Source: Fervidobacterium sp. UBA5837 (GTDB lineage Bacteria > Thermotogota > Thermotogae > Thermotogales > Fervidobacteriaceae). Taken from it: a stretch of DNA of 64,000 nucleotides. The notes beneath the pieces are model-generated. The model did no database searches. It was not told the origin of the DNA and saw only the letters and a list, made by a program, of their open reading frames with translations. The DNA is taken from assembly GCA_002432805.1 (NCBI GenBank), contig DJGV01000001.1, positions 62,001 to 126,000 of the forward strand, written 5' to 3'. Shown here one piece after another: positions 16,788-25,758 of this stretch. The translations under genes and the position numbers were made by a program. The first letter of the stretch is position 1, and each line of letters opens with the position of its first letter.

Positions 16788-18377
16788 TCACTCTTCAGTG
16801 TCGTTCAAGTCTTCCAGTTTCCTTGATTCTTTCATTTTGTACATCAGCATGTCGACATTTTTCAGTGTCTCGGAAAATGATTTTTCAAACGTCAATATAC
16901 CATATGAGAAAGTTGGATGAAGTGGATGATTAATCGTAAATGTCAAGCTAAGCCTTTCGAAGATTTCGTTTGCCTTATCCTTTGTGCAATCTTTCAAGAT
17001 AACGAGAAACTCGTCTCCTCCCATTCGAATAATCAAATCAGTGCTTCTCAAGTGACTCTTTATGTTCTCAACAAGTAACTTCAGGACTTCATCTCCAACG
17101 TCATGTCCGTAGATGTCGTTTATGTCTTTCAAGTTGTCCAAGTCGATGTATACAAAAGTATCGTTCTTGCTAGTTGTTATCTCGGGAAGTACTCCTCTGT
17201 TGTATGCACCTGTCAGCTCATCAGTAATACTCTTCATGTGTGCTAAAGTAACTTTCACAAACATCTCTTTGTACTCAAACACCACAGAGTAAGCAAGCCC
17301 CGCAAAAATCGCAGCAATACCATAATTAGACATTAGTTTCAGATTGAACGAAAACATCACGACAACTGCATCGTAAACCACACATGTTGCAAAGAATGTT
17401 ATGAAACCAAACAATATATTTGAGTAAATCTTAAATGACCTTAAAAAGATATAAATGGCGGTAAGTGACAGAATCAGAGAAGCAATGTTTGTGAAAGTCT
17501 TGAATACGTAGGAAGTTGTAGGAATTGTAAAACAAAGCCCCGTAATAAAGGTTAACAATGCGAAAAATTTGTCCGAGTTGGTTTTCTTTTCAAAATATAT
17601 ATTTGAAAATCCTGTGATCAATGCCGATAAACCAAAATACGCAGAACTAAGAAATATCTTCCTGAATAAAAGGAAGGTAGTTTGAGAACCCAAACTCGGA
17701 AATCCAACTAAATCGAACATCCAGATGCTGCCAAGAAAACTACCTAATCCAAGATATAGGTACGATCTCTTTTTTTCTGGTATCAGATTTTTTGAAATCG
17801 CATATAAAATTATGGAAATCGTCAATGCCAACCCTATGGTGATGTGGAGTAGTGAATTTGTCAAGAAAAGGAGAACGTTGTATTTGGGTAACTGAGAACT
17901 ATCGACGATGTACGCACCAAAATCTATCCCAATTTCATAAATACCACTGATTTCTAATGTAATGTTACTAAAACTATCAGGAAGCTGAAAAATGACCGGC
18001 TGATACCAAAAATGCCCAGTCCTTTTGTCTTTAAATCCTAAAGTACCTATTTGTTTTCCATCGATGTAGACTGCAAAATAAGAATTATCTATTTGTGGAA
18101 AATAGAGATACTTTGTGGAACCTTCCTTTAGAGAAAGTAAGTATCCCGCATCCACAATAGATGATATAATTATTGTTGCTGGTTTTTTAGTTACTTTGTA
18201 GAATTCTGAACCAAGATTGTTGTTCCCGATAGCATTTTCCAGGTCGCTAACAACGTTCCAAGACTGTATCTTGTATCCGCGTGGCGTCATGGAATACTTG
18301 AACAACCCAAATATCAACAGAAATATCAAGATTGCAAAACAGAATGGTTTGATGTAGTATCTTATATAACCCATCAT
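16788..18377 (-). CDS. membrane-bound diguanylate cyclase (GGDEF)
   Basis: A 529-residue protein. It has an N-terminal membrane helix (residues 10-28), an extracytoplasmic beta-rich domain to about 180 that resembles the 7TMR-DISMED2 sensor, then about seven helices (180-370), and a C-terminal GGDEF domain (DELTGAYNR, DLDNLKDINDIYGHDVGDEVL, RMGGDEF). The active-site GGDEF is intact, so it should make cyclic di-GMP. No clear inhibitory RxxD is present upstream of it. It lies 99 bases upstream of the H-NOX receptor gene on the same strand, so both may be co-transcribed. The external signal is unknown; the sensor resembles carbohydrate-binding folds. Confidence 0.88.
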   Translation of the reverse strand: MMGYIRYYIKPFCFAILIFLLIFGLFKYSMTPRGYKIQSWNVVSDLENAIGNNNLGSEFYKVTKKPATIIISSIVDAGYLLSLKEGSTKYLYFPQIDNSYFAVYIDGKQIGTLGFKDKRTGHFWYQPVIFQLPDSFSNITLEISGIYEIGIDFGAYIVDSSQLPKYNVLLFLTNSLLHITIGLALTISIILYAISKNLIPEKKRSYLYLGLGSFLGSIWMFDLVGFPSLGSQTTFLLFRKIFLSSAYFGLSALITGFSNIYFEKKTNSDKFFALLTFITGLCFTIPTTSYVFKTFTNIASLILSLTAIYIFLRSFKIYSNILFGFITFFATCVVYDAVVVMFSFNLKLMSNYGIAAIFAGLAYSVVFEYKEMFVKVTLAHMKSITDELTGAYNRGVLPEITTSKNDTFVYIDLDNLKDINDIYGHDVGDEVLKLLVENIKSHLRSTDLIIRMGGDEFLVILKDCTKDKANEIFERLSLTFTINHPLHPTFSYGILTFEKSFSETLKNVDMLMYKMKESRKLEDLNDTEE

Positions 18378-18526
18378 GTAATGTCACGTCCTCTAAGTGG
18401 AATGCTAACGATAGAAGAGACATTATGTGCTCCATAGCTATTGAATATTATATCATGAAAATTATGACAAAGTACCACGGATACAATGATATGGTAAATT
18501 AAATGATCTGATAGGAGATGATACAA

Positions 18527-19237
18527 ATGTGTAGAATGGCAGCATTTTCCGTAAAAAAGGGTGAGGATATTTCTTGGGTTGTAGAGTACGTAAAGCAGAT
18601 GGCACGTTTTGGGAAAAAGGGACCACACTGTGACGGTTGGGGATATGTCCTTCTCAATACGAACAAGAAGGTTGAATACAAATCAATTTCACCCGCATAC
18701 GACGACAACAGATCACCGAAACTAAATGACGAAAAGTTTGAAATGGGAATTGTGCATGCAAGATTGGCATCTAATGGACTCGACAAAACAAGATTGCAAC
18801 TTCATCCATTCTACAAAGGTGGAAAATATTTTGCTCATAATGGAACTATCATGACAGCAGATCGACAAAATCCATACGACAGTGACACGTACGACTTTTT
18901 TGAACACGTGGCATCTTTTGACAACTTTGACCACATCGTAAGGTTAGTAAGAAAATATGGAGAAGAGAATGAATTTTCTGGGATGAACTTTTTGATGATA
19001 GACGACTTAACCGATGAATTGTACGTTGGTTGTTATTATACACCTGACCAAGATCGAAAAGACTATTTTACACTCTTCTATGGCTGTGATGATGAGCGTT
19101 TCTTTGTCTTTTCCGAAAGGCCAGTAAATGATTATTCAAAGATACCTTCAAGCGAGTATAGGCCCATGCAAAATGGTGAGATCTTCAAAGTATCTTCGGG
19201 TAAGATTGTTGAAAGGGGGAATGTATTCGATGTCTAA
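18527..19237 (+). CDS. class II glutamine amidotransferase-like protein
   Basis: A 236-residue protein starting MCRMAAF, so Cys2 becomes the N-terminal nucleophile after Met removal. It contains the GATase class II segments DGWGYVLL, VHARLAS and FAHNGTI. It is a stand-alone domain without a synthase partner, like YafJ/EgtC-type proteins; the substrate is unknown. The start is ATG 18527 after GGAGATG. It overlaps lysA by eight bases, so the two are translated together. The promoter region between 18437 and 18520 is AT-rich without clear hexamers. Confidence 0.88.
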   Translation: MCRMAAFSVKKGEDISWVVEYVKQMARFGKKGPHCDGWGYVLLNTNKKVEYKSISPAYDDNRSPKLNDEKFEMGIVHARLASNGLDKTRLQLHPFYKGGKYFAHNGTIMTADRQNPYDSDTYDFFEHVASFDNFDHIVRLVRKYGEENEFSGMNFLMIDDLTDELYVGCYYTPDQDRKDYFTLFYGCDDERFFVFSERPVNDYSKIPSSEYRPMQNGEIFKVSSGKIVERGNVFDV

Positions 19238-20414
19238 TCCGATTCTCAACGACGATAGAAAACAGATCATACAAGAAATTGCACAGACTTATGGTACTCC
19301 TGTATATGTCTATTTTGCTGACGAAATAAGTGAGAGAATAGAAAAGGTTAAATCCATCTTCGAAGGTATCAATATCCTACCGACCTTTGCATGCAAAGCC
19401 AACAACAATCCGCACATCGTGGAGCACTTCTCTCGAAATGGATTTGGGACTGATATTGTCTCAATTGGGGAATATTATGTCTCGAAAAAGGCGGGGGTCG
19501 ATGATCAAAAGATAGTGTGGAATGGAAATGGAAAGTCGAGACATGAAATAGAGGTTCTAAGTAGCTGCGTTGGATACGTAAACATAGATTCCGTCGAAGA
19601 ATATGAAAGATGGAAAGAATATGAAACTGACGCAACATTTTTCTTGCGAGTTAACCCTGATGTTGACCCGATGACGCATCATCACATATCAACAGGTCTT
19701 AAGAAAAACAAATTTGGTATACCAATGGAGGAGATAGATAAGATACTCAACGACAAAAACGGTCCGAAAATCTCTGGTTTTCATGTCCACATAGGCTCCC
19801 AAATAGTTGATGTTGAACCATTTGATGAAGCCTTGTCTTCGGTAACTAACCTATCTCGTAGATACGGATTTTCGAAAATAAATATTGGCGGAGGATGGGG
19901 AATAAAATACGAAGATAAGGAATTGAATCTTGAGGAATACAAGAGAAAAATCATTCCCCACTTAGAGGATTTTGAATTGGTTCTATTTGAACTTGGCAGA
20001 TATCTAATAGCATCTGCAGGATTACTTGTAGCAACTGTTCAATACGTAAAAAGAACGATGCATAAAACTTTTGTAGTTGTCGATGCTGGTATGAATACTT
20101 TGATAAGGCCTGCAATGTATGATGCATATCACAATATGATAGTACTAACTCCAACTGAAGGAATTACCAGAGCCGATGTAGTTGGACCTTTGTGTGAGTC
20201 AGGAGACTTGTTAGCGAGAGATAGAGAGATTCAAATTCCAAAAGTCGGAAGTCATGTTGTTTTTGAAAACGTTGGGGCATATGGATATTCTATGTCAAGC
20301 AACTACAACTCATATCCGAGACCTGCCGAGGTTTTAGTAAGTGAGGGTGGCAGCAAAATTACACTAATAAGGCGTCAAGAGACTATTGATGATCTCTTCC
20401 GCACGATAGTCTAA
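19230..20414 (+). CDS. lysA: diaminopimelate decarboxylase
   Basis: A 394-residue PLP enzyme of the alanine-racemase-fold decarboxylases; it makes L-lysine from meso-diaminopimelate. Lys56 in TFACKANN is the PLP lysine. HVHIGSQ, the phosphate-binding GGGWG and the CESGD substrate motif are present, and YNSYPRPAEVLV is typical of the C-terminal domain. The start is ATG 19230, nine bases after a GGGGGA within the end of the amidotransferase gene. The frame extends upstream to 19128, but that region is the other gene. No other lysine genes are nearby. Some Thermotogales have lysine in peptidoglycan, so a cell-wall role is possible. Confidence 0.93.
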   Translation: MSNPILNDDRKQIIQEIAQTYGTPVYVYFADEISERIEKVKSIFEGINILPTFACKANNNPHIVEHFSRNGFGTDIVSIGEYYVSKKAGVDDQKIVWNGNGKSRHEIEVLSSCVGYVNIDSVEEYERWKEYETDATFFLRVNPDVDPMTHHHISTGLKKNKFGIPMEEIDKILNDKNGPKISGFHVHIGSQIVDVEPFDEALSSVTNLSRRYGFSKINIGGGWGIKYEDKELNLEEYKRKIIPHLEDFELVLFELGRYLIASAGLLVATVQYVKRTMHKTFVVVDAGMNTLIRPAMYDAYHNMIVLTPTEGITRADVVGPLCESGDLLARDREIQIPKVGSHVVFENVGAYGYSMSSNYNSYPRPAEVLVSEGGSKITLIRRQETIDDLFRTIV

Positions 20415-20459
20415 TCACGTAGAATTTTCACTATTCGGGATGAAAAGGAAAAAATACTA

Positions 20460-20488
20460 TTGACAAATCCAAGAATTTATGGCACAAT
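20460..20488 (+). promoter_or_regulatory. promoter of tRNA-Asp
   Basis: A perfect TTGACA (20460-20465), a 17-base spacer and CACAAT (20483-20488) place the start about 30 bases upstream of the mature tRNA. Confidence 0.75.
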
Positions 20489-20524
20489 GGACACTGGTCA
20501 GCAATGAAATGTGACTAGAGAAGT

Positions 20525-20603
20525 GGGGACGTGGTGCAGCCTGGTTTAGCACGCCGGTCTGTCACACCGGTGGCCGCGGGTTCAAATCCCGTCGTCCCCG
20601 CCA
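20525..20603 (+). tRNA. tRNA-Asp(GTC)
   Basis: The acceptor stem GGGGACG/CGTCCCC, a 5-bp anticodon stem with loop CTGTCAC (anticodon GTC), the T arm with TTCAAAT and an encoded CCA at 20601-20603 are all present. All four stems pair. Confidence 0.97.
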
Positions 20604-20612
20604 CGAAGTGAG

Positions 20613-20641
20613 ATCGGGACCTTAACAAGGTCCCGATTTTT
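20613..20641 (+). terminator. intrinsic terminator after tRNA-Asp
   Basis: An 11-bp stem ATCGGGACCTT, loop AAC and the complement are followed by TTTT, starting nine bases after the tRNA end. Confidence 0.92.
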
Positions 20642-20657
20642 CATATGCGATGTGAAC

Positions 20658-20696
20658 TTGAAAAAACAATGTAAATTATGGTAGAATTGTTAACAA
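20658..20696 (+). promoter_or_regulatory. rex promoter with overlapping palindrome
   Basis: TTGAAA (20658-20663), 18 bases and TAGAAT (20682-20687) form a likely promoter. The perfect 10-bp palindrome TTGTTAACAA (20687-20696) covers the region just after the -10 box. Rex operators in other bacteria are built from TTGT...ACAA half-sites, so autoregulation is plausible, but this site lacks the usual spacer. Confidence 0.55.
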
Positions 20697-20745
20697 CATC
20701 ACTAATATCAAGCGCCAGACAGGGAGTGAAGAAAGGGGGGATACC

Positions 20746-21390
20746 GTGAAAATACCAAGACCCACTGTGAAGAGATTAGGGCTCTATTATCGTTGTCTAT
20801 CAAATTATAGAGAAGATGGCGTTGATTTTGTGTCATCACAGGATATAGCTGAAAAATTGAATATAAAGCCAAGCCAAGTTAGGAAGGACCTTTCATACTT
20901 CGGGGAATTCGGCAAGAGAGGTCTCGGCTACGACGTCAAGAAACTTCTCAATGAGATTGCACACATCATAGGTGTGAATAAAGAATGGAACGTTGCAATA
21001 GTCGGTGCAGGAAATCTTGGGAGTGCGTTGACTAGTTATCCGGGATTGAGCAAGCATAAATTCCGTGTGTTAGCGCTGTTTGACAACAACCAACAGAAGA
21101 TTGGAAAGAAAGTTTCAGGCATAACAGTCTACGATATAAGCGATCTTGAGAGGACAGTCAACAAACTAAAGATAGAGATAGGCGTTATAGCAGTACCAGA
21201 ATTTGCAGCTCAACATGTTGCGGAGTTACTTGAGAAATCAGGTATAAAAGGAATTGTAAATTTTGCACCGGTAAGGTTGCGCACGAATGTGCCTGTTGAA
21301 GATGTTGACATTACACTTTCTTTCGAGACAATTGCTTACAACGTTGTGAAAAAATCGTCCACTGATTTACTTGATACATCAAATGACTAA
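20746..21390 (+). CDS. rex: redox-sensing transcriptional repressor Rex
   Basis: A 214-residue repressor that binds DNA when NAD+ is high and leaves it when NADH rises. The N-terminal winged helix has SSQDIAEKLNIKPSQVRKDLSYFGEFGKRG, the classic Rex recognition region. The Rossmann domain has VGAGNLGSAL, then ALFDNN with the acidic residue for NAD(H), and the C-terminal domain-swap helix. The start is GTG 20746 behind a G-rich site (GGGGGGA). It is monocistronic, with its own promoter and terminator. Confidence 0.95.
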   Translation: MKIPRPTVKRLGLYYRCLSNYREDGVDFVSSQDIAEKLNIKPSQVRKDLSYFGEFGKRGLGYDVKKLLNEIAHIIGVNKEWNVAIVGAGNLGSALTSYPGLSKHKFRVLALFDNNQQKIGKKVSGITVYDISDLERTVNKLKIEIGVIAVPEFAAQHVAELLEKSGIKGIVNFAPVRLRTNVPVEDVDITLSFETIAYNVVKKSSTDLLDTSND

Positions 21391-21427
21391 TTACTTTATT
21401 TAGCATCTATCTGGCAAGAGCTTTGAA

Positions 21428-21468
21428 AAAAGGAGTACCTCACATCTTGTGTGATAAGTACTCCTTTT
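21428..21468. terminator. bidirectional terminator between rex and nrdJ
   Basis: An outer stem of 11 bp, AAAAGGAGTAC with its complement GTACTCCTTTT, encloses a smaller CACA/TGTG stem. A runs and T runs flank both ends. It separates the convergent rex and nrdJ genes. Confidence 0.88.
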
Positions 21469-21497
21469 CTTTCTACTCTTAGAAAATTTTCATCGTA

Positions 21498-24029
21498 TCA
21501 GCTGCACTTACTCCATCCACATTTCTTACAACTCGTGCAACCTTCTTGTTTTAGTATACTGTTCTTCGATAGGCATGATGGACAGTAAGTGTTCCCGTCG
21601 CTGTCTACGTAGAATCCTTCACTCCATTGTAATCCATTGGCTGTAACAAATTTCTCTATCTCTTCTGCACTTTTCACCGTTCCATCTATCACAAATGTAT
21701 CGTAATTTTCAGACGTAGTTTCGCCCCAAAGTTCTACAAAATCATCTACTGCGCTTTTAATCTCTTTAGCTAAAGTTGGTGTATAAGTGCCCTTTACCTT
21801 CCTCAGTTGTTCCAAGATCTCATCTGCCGAGACGCCTGCTCTAAGTGCTATGGAAGATAACCTTCCAATAGCCTCTGCTAATTCTGTTCCATTTGATAAG
21901 AAGATTTCGACTGCCTCACCGTTATCGTCAAAACTCACGGTAATGTATGTTGTACCAGTCTCAGCTTTTAATTTTCTAGTTACACTACGCAGTGTATCTT
22001 TTCTAGGTTTTGGTCTCAACTTGTGTTTCTCATCGAGTACAAAAAACTGTACCTTCGGTGCATCTTTCGTTTTCAGTGTTTTCGTAGATGTTAAAACTTG
22101 AGTTTGCAATGAGCCATCTCTGTAAATTGTAAGTCCCCTAATGTTGAACTTCATAGCTTCGAGATATATGTTCAGTACGTCTTCTTCCGTCGCAGAATTG
22201 GGCATGTTTATTGTTTTTGATATGTTGTTGTCTACATATCTTTGGAATGCATCTTGCATCAACAAATGGTCCATAGGTAAGATATCCATAGCTGTCACAA
22301 ATACTTTTCTCACATTTTCAGGTATCTCTTCAAAATTCTTAAGACTACCAATTTCAACAAGCTTATCTTTTATCTTCTCGAGCACTGTTGGTTCAAGTTT
22401 TGATTCAAGGATTTTATTTATGTAAAACAGTGCTTCCTTTGTCCCGTCATGTTTGTTCATATATCTAACATAAGCAATCATGAAATTTGGCTCAAGCCCG
22501 CTACTTGTATCAGCTATATTTGAAATAGAACCTGTTGGTGCAATCGTTAGAACTGCGACATTTCTCTTACCATTCTTAGATTCCTTCATAACTTGCTTCA
22601 ATTCTTCATCAAATCTACTCATGCCCATTGCAAATGGAGCAAAATCTTCCTCCCTTGCATACCTGCTCTTCTCAAATAATGGAAAATTACCTTTCTCATG
22701 TGCAAGCTTATTTGACTCATCGTGACCATGCAGCGCCATGAATGCAGTCATATCTGCTGCAAACTGACGCCCCTCTGGAGAATCATACTGGATATCAAGT
22801 TGATAAAGCAAGTCCGCGAAACCCATGATACCCAGACCAATTCTCCTGCTATTTCTAACTGCTTCGGTTATTTTATCGAGTGGGAATACATTGACATCTA
22901 TGATGTTATCTAAGAATCTCACTGCCAACCTAGTAGCTTGAGCAAATGCTTCCCAATTGAATTCACCATTCATGTAAAACTTTGCAACATCTACAGAACC
23001 CAAGTTACATGCCTCGTATGGTGCAAGTCCAATCTCACCACACGGGTTGGTACTCTCAATCTTCATCTCAGGATACATTGCATAGTACTTGTTCATCTCA
23101 CCAAGGAAAGCAAGTCCCGGGTCTCCAGTTTTCCAAGCATTTCTTGCCATCCTATTGATTATCTCTCTCACCTTTACACGTCTTTCTCCAGCATACTTTG
23201 GATGATGAAGCTCTATCTCACCATCTTCCATGTAGAGCTTCAGCAATTCTTGCCTATCCATTGGGATTCCAACAGATATGTTGAAGAATTTCAAGACCTT
23301 TTCACCATCGTTACCTTCCTTTGCAGTGATGAATTCTTCAATATCCGGATGGTCTATGTTCAATATTCCCATTAACGCTCCACGCCTTCTATAGCCTTGT
23401 TCAACAACACCTACTGCTGAATTAAAGACATGCATAAAAGAAACGGGGCCACTTGCTTGTCCATGAGTCCCAGCGACAAAGCTCCCCTTTGGTCTAAGCC
23501 TTGAAAAGTTGCTACCTATTCCGCCGCCGGCCTTTGTTATCAGTGCGTACTCTTTCACAGAATTAAAGATGTTGTCTATACTGTCTTCAATAGGAACAAC
23601 AAAACAAGCTGACAACATGTGAAGATGATTTCTGGAATTGTATATTTCCCAGTAATCCTCAAGATTCATCTCATCGATAGGCTTCCAGAGTAATTCGTGT
23701 CTAACCCCCATACCTGCATTGAAGAGCGTTGGACTATTTGGGATGAAGATTCTAGATAGCATAAAATTGTAGAAAGTGTCCTCCCAGGATTTTACTGTGC
23801 CAAGTTTCTCATCATCTGTTGCACCTTGCAGCGATGGATTGTTGACAAGCTCAGCAGTTGCAACGACTCGAGCAACCCTTCTACATACGTCAGACCATTC
23901 CTTTTCGAGAAATTCTCCTTCAGGTGTTTTGAGAAAATAACGTTCCGCAAGTATCTTGTAAGCATTCATAGATGGGTCCACACGTGACCAATGATTTACC
24001 AAAGCACTTAAAGCATTAAACTGTTTCAT
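21498..24029 (-). CDS. nrdJ: adenosylcobalamin-dependent ribonucleotide reductase (class II)
   Basis: An 843-residue enzyme that makes deoxyribonucleotides with a B12 radical, so it works without oxygen. Family segments include FIPNSPTLFNAG, HMLSACFVVP, KAGGGIGSNFSRLRP, STNPCGEI and ACNLGSVD. The paired active-site cysteines fall in LSACFV and NPCGE. The C-terminal tail has two CxxC pairs and WSKCS, the typical zinc ribbon with the cysteines that re-reduce the active site. The ATG follows GGGGAGGG. A TATAAT at 24138-24133 (minus strand) suggests a leader of about 97 bases. I looked there for a cobalamin riboswitch and saw neither its length nor its conserved boxes. Confidence 0.96.
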   Translation of the reverse strand: MKQFNALSALVNHWSRVDPSMNAYKILAERYFLKTPEGEFLEKEWSDVCRRVARVVATAELVNNPSLQGATDDEKLGTVKSWEDTFYNFMLSRIFIPNSPTLFNAGMGVRHELLWKPIDEMNLEDYWEIYNSRNHLHMLSACFVVPIEDSIDNIFNSVKEYALITKAGGGIGSNFSRLRPKGSFVAGTHGQASGPVSFMHVFNSAVGVVEQGYRRRGALMGILNIDHPDIEEFITAKEGNDGEKVLKFFNISVGIPMDRQELLKLYMEDGEIELHHPKYAGERRVKVREIINRMARNAWKTGDPGLAFLGEMNKYYAMYPEMKIESTNPCGEIGLAPYEACNLGSVDVAKFYMNGEFNWEAFAQATRLAVRFLDNIIDVNVFPLDKITEAVRNSRRIGLGIMGFADLLYQLDIQYDSPEGRQFAADMTAFMALHGHDESNKLAHEKGNFPLFEKSRYAREEDFAPFAMGMSRFDEELKQVMKESKNGKRNVAVLTIAPTGSISNIADTSSGLEPNFMIAYVRYMNKHDGTKEALFYINKILESKLEPTVLEKIKDKLVEIGSLKNFEEIPENVRKVFVTAMDILPMDHLLMQDAFQRYVDNNISKTINMPNSATEEDVLNIYLEAMKFNIRGLTIYRDGSLQTQVLTSTKTLKTKDAPKVQFFVLDEKHKLRPKPRKDTLRSVTRKLKAETGTTYITVSFDDNGEAVEIFLSNGTELAEAIGRLSSIALRAGVSADEILEQLRKVKGTYTPTLAKEIKSAVDDFVELWGETTSENYDTFVIDGTVKSAEEIEKFVTANGLQWSEGFYVDSDGNTYCPSCLSKNSILKQEGCTSCKKCGWSKCS

Positions 24030-24300
24030 AAACTTCCCTCCCCGAAATTCAAAAAATTGACTAAATTGGTAAAGACAACATAAGACCAGTTAGATATAAT
24101 TTTTGTAAAATACCCCCTCTACCACGTTCTATATTATACCATACATAGTAGTTTATACAAATGATACTCAAGTTATAGTTGATTAAGCTTCAGAAAGATT
24201 GGAAGAGAAAAGGACAAATATTTCTTAGATAGTCGGATACGGAACCAAACGAAGAGTTAACATAAGGTTGACATAAGAAAGATAATGTTTATGCGGTTTA
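24030..24300. other. intergenic region upstream of nrdJ
   Basis: 270 bases without a gene. The nrdJ leader and its TATAAT (24133-24138, minus strand) occupy the left half; the -35 region is weak. The right half, after the MFS stop codon, is AT-rich and shows no convincing terminator. Confidence 0.5.
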
Positions 24301-25536
24301 TTAACTCTTGCTTTGTTTGCTCACTATGTTTTGGATTACTGGCATCATTTTCCAAATACAGAAAGCAACTATTATCAAACCAGAAAGTAGATACGAAACA
24401 CGTGTACCGATAGCATTTGAGAGCAGACCTAAGGCAAAACTACCAATCGGAGAACCACCGTTGTTGACAAACGAATAAACTGCCATCGTTCTACCGCGCA
24501 TGTTGTTCGGAGATGTAAGTTGTGTTCTACTGTTAGTTATATTGAAAAACGATGATTGAGCTGCACCAATTATTAAAGAGGCAACAAGTGTAAAGTTGGG
24601 AAAGATAGACGCAAGGGTGATACTTATGCCGTTTATTAGTAGTAGATATTCTTCATGGAGAGTTATCAATTTTTCCGGCGGTAGCATACTGACCAAATTT
24701 GCACCTATGAATGCACCAACCCCCATCGCACCCATAATAAAGCTGTATCCGGTTATGTCTGAATGCATAACATTCTTTACGAAAGCCTGCATGAGTTGAC
24801 CAAAAGGCATTCCAAAGACCGAATAGATGGAAAGAGACAACAACGTATTGCGCAACGTTGCATTGTTGAAAGTGTAATAGAAGCCTTCCTTCAGGTCAGA
24901 AAAGAAATTGCCAAAAGACTTCCTTTCTGCACTTTTTTGAAAATCTTCCTTTATGAATGGTAGAACCATCAACAATGGAACAAAGGAAATCACATTGACC
25001 AAAAATCCAAATTCTAAACCATATGATTCTACAATGAAACCTGCCAATGTAGGCCCGATCATTCTTGCAACATTAAAAATCATTGCGTGAAGTGCCAAGG
25101 AATTTGGCAACAAATCTCTGTTAACAATACCAGCAATAAAATTATTCCTTGAAGGCAGATAAAATCCCGATGTTACCCCCATCAAAAGACTTAAGAACAT
25201 GAGTTGAACTGGAGAAAGTATGCCCTTCCAAACTAAGAACGCCATGATAAACGCATTTATTGCATCTACGAGTTGAGTCATGAAGAGAATGGATTTTGCA
25301 CCAAACCAGTCTATGAATACACCGGCAATTGGTGAGAAGAAAACCGATGGGAAACCTTTTAGAAAAGCGATAAGCCCAATAAAACCAGCAGCTTTGTCCT
25401 CTGAAAACAAATTAACAGCTACCCACCCTCTTAGAGTGGTATCAACCCAGGAACCTATAAGTGATATGCTTTGTACTATCCAGAAATTCCGATATCCTTT
25501 ATTTTTAAGTGCCCTATAAGGGTTCATATATTTCGC
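24301..25536 (-). CDS. MFS transporter (MFS_3/EntS-like)
   Basis: A protein of about 411 residues with 11-12 membrane segments. The pattern NFWIVQSISLIGSWVDTTLRGWVAV and the later SRNNFIAGIV and NSRTQLTSPNNMRGRTMAVYSF segments match the transmembrane secretion effector/enterobactin exporter-like branch of the superfamily, usually drug or siderophore exporters. The start is uncertain: ATG 25536 and ATG 25524 give normal N-termini, the frame reaches back to a TTG at 25575, and none has a good ribosome-binding site. Substrate unknown. It is transcribed divergently from the galactoside operon. Confidence 0.82.
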   Translation of the reverse strand, partial: AKYMNPYRALKNKGYRNFWIVQSISLIGSWVDTTLRGWVAVNLFSEDKAAGFIGLIAFLKGFPSVFFSPIAGVFIDWFGAKSILFMTQLVDAINAFIMAFLVWKGILSPVQLMFLSLLMGVTSGFYLPSRNNFIAGIVNRDLLPNSLALHAMIFNVARMIGPTLAGFIVESYGLEFGFLVNVISFVPLLMVLPFIKEDFQKSAERKSFGNFFSDLKEGFYYTFNNATLRNTLLSLSIYSVFGMPFGQLMQAFVKNVMHSDITGYSFIMGAMGVGAFIGANLVSMLPPEKLITLHEEYLLLINGISITLASIFPNFTLVASLIIGAAQSSFFNITNSRTQLTSPNNMRGRTMAVYSFVNNGGSPIGSFALGLLSNAIGTRVSYLLSGLIIVAFCIWKMMPVIQNIVSKQSKS

Positions 25537-25661
25537 CATACGAACTAATGTTACCACATCATTTGGGTTATGCAAGTGAAAAAAACGTTAAAATACGGTG
25601 ATATATTCACATTATTACCGAGATACAATTAAAAGAGCAAAAATAGACAGAATTCCGTGTT

Positions 25662-25713
25662 TTGAGGTATTCCGATTTTCTGATTAAATAGTAACAGTAC
25701 CGGTAACGTTACC
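25662..25713 (+). promoter_or_regulatory. galactoside operon promoter with LacI-type operator
   Basis: TTGAGG (25662-25667), 17 bases and TAAATA (25685-25690) form the likely promoter. The perfect 12-bp palindrome GGTAACGTTACC (25702-25713), with the central CG usual for LacI-family sites, lies at the expected transcription start. The second gene of the operon encodes a LacI-family repressor. Confidence 0.75.
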
Positions 25714-25758
25714 AATCACAATGTCAACGGTAATAGAAACATAGAAGGGAGCTTTAGT

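Noticed and set aside
24030..24138. Possible cobalamin riboswitch before the B12-dependent nrdJ
   Set aside because: The leader from the predicted start is only about 97 bases and I see neither the B12 box nor the expected multi-stem layout.
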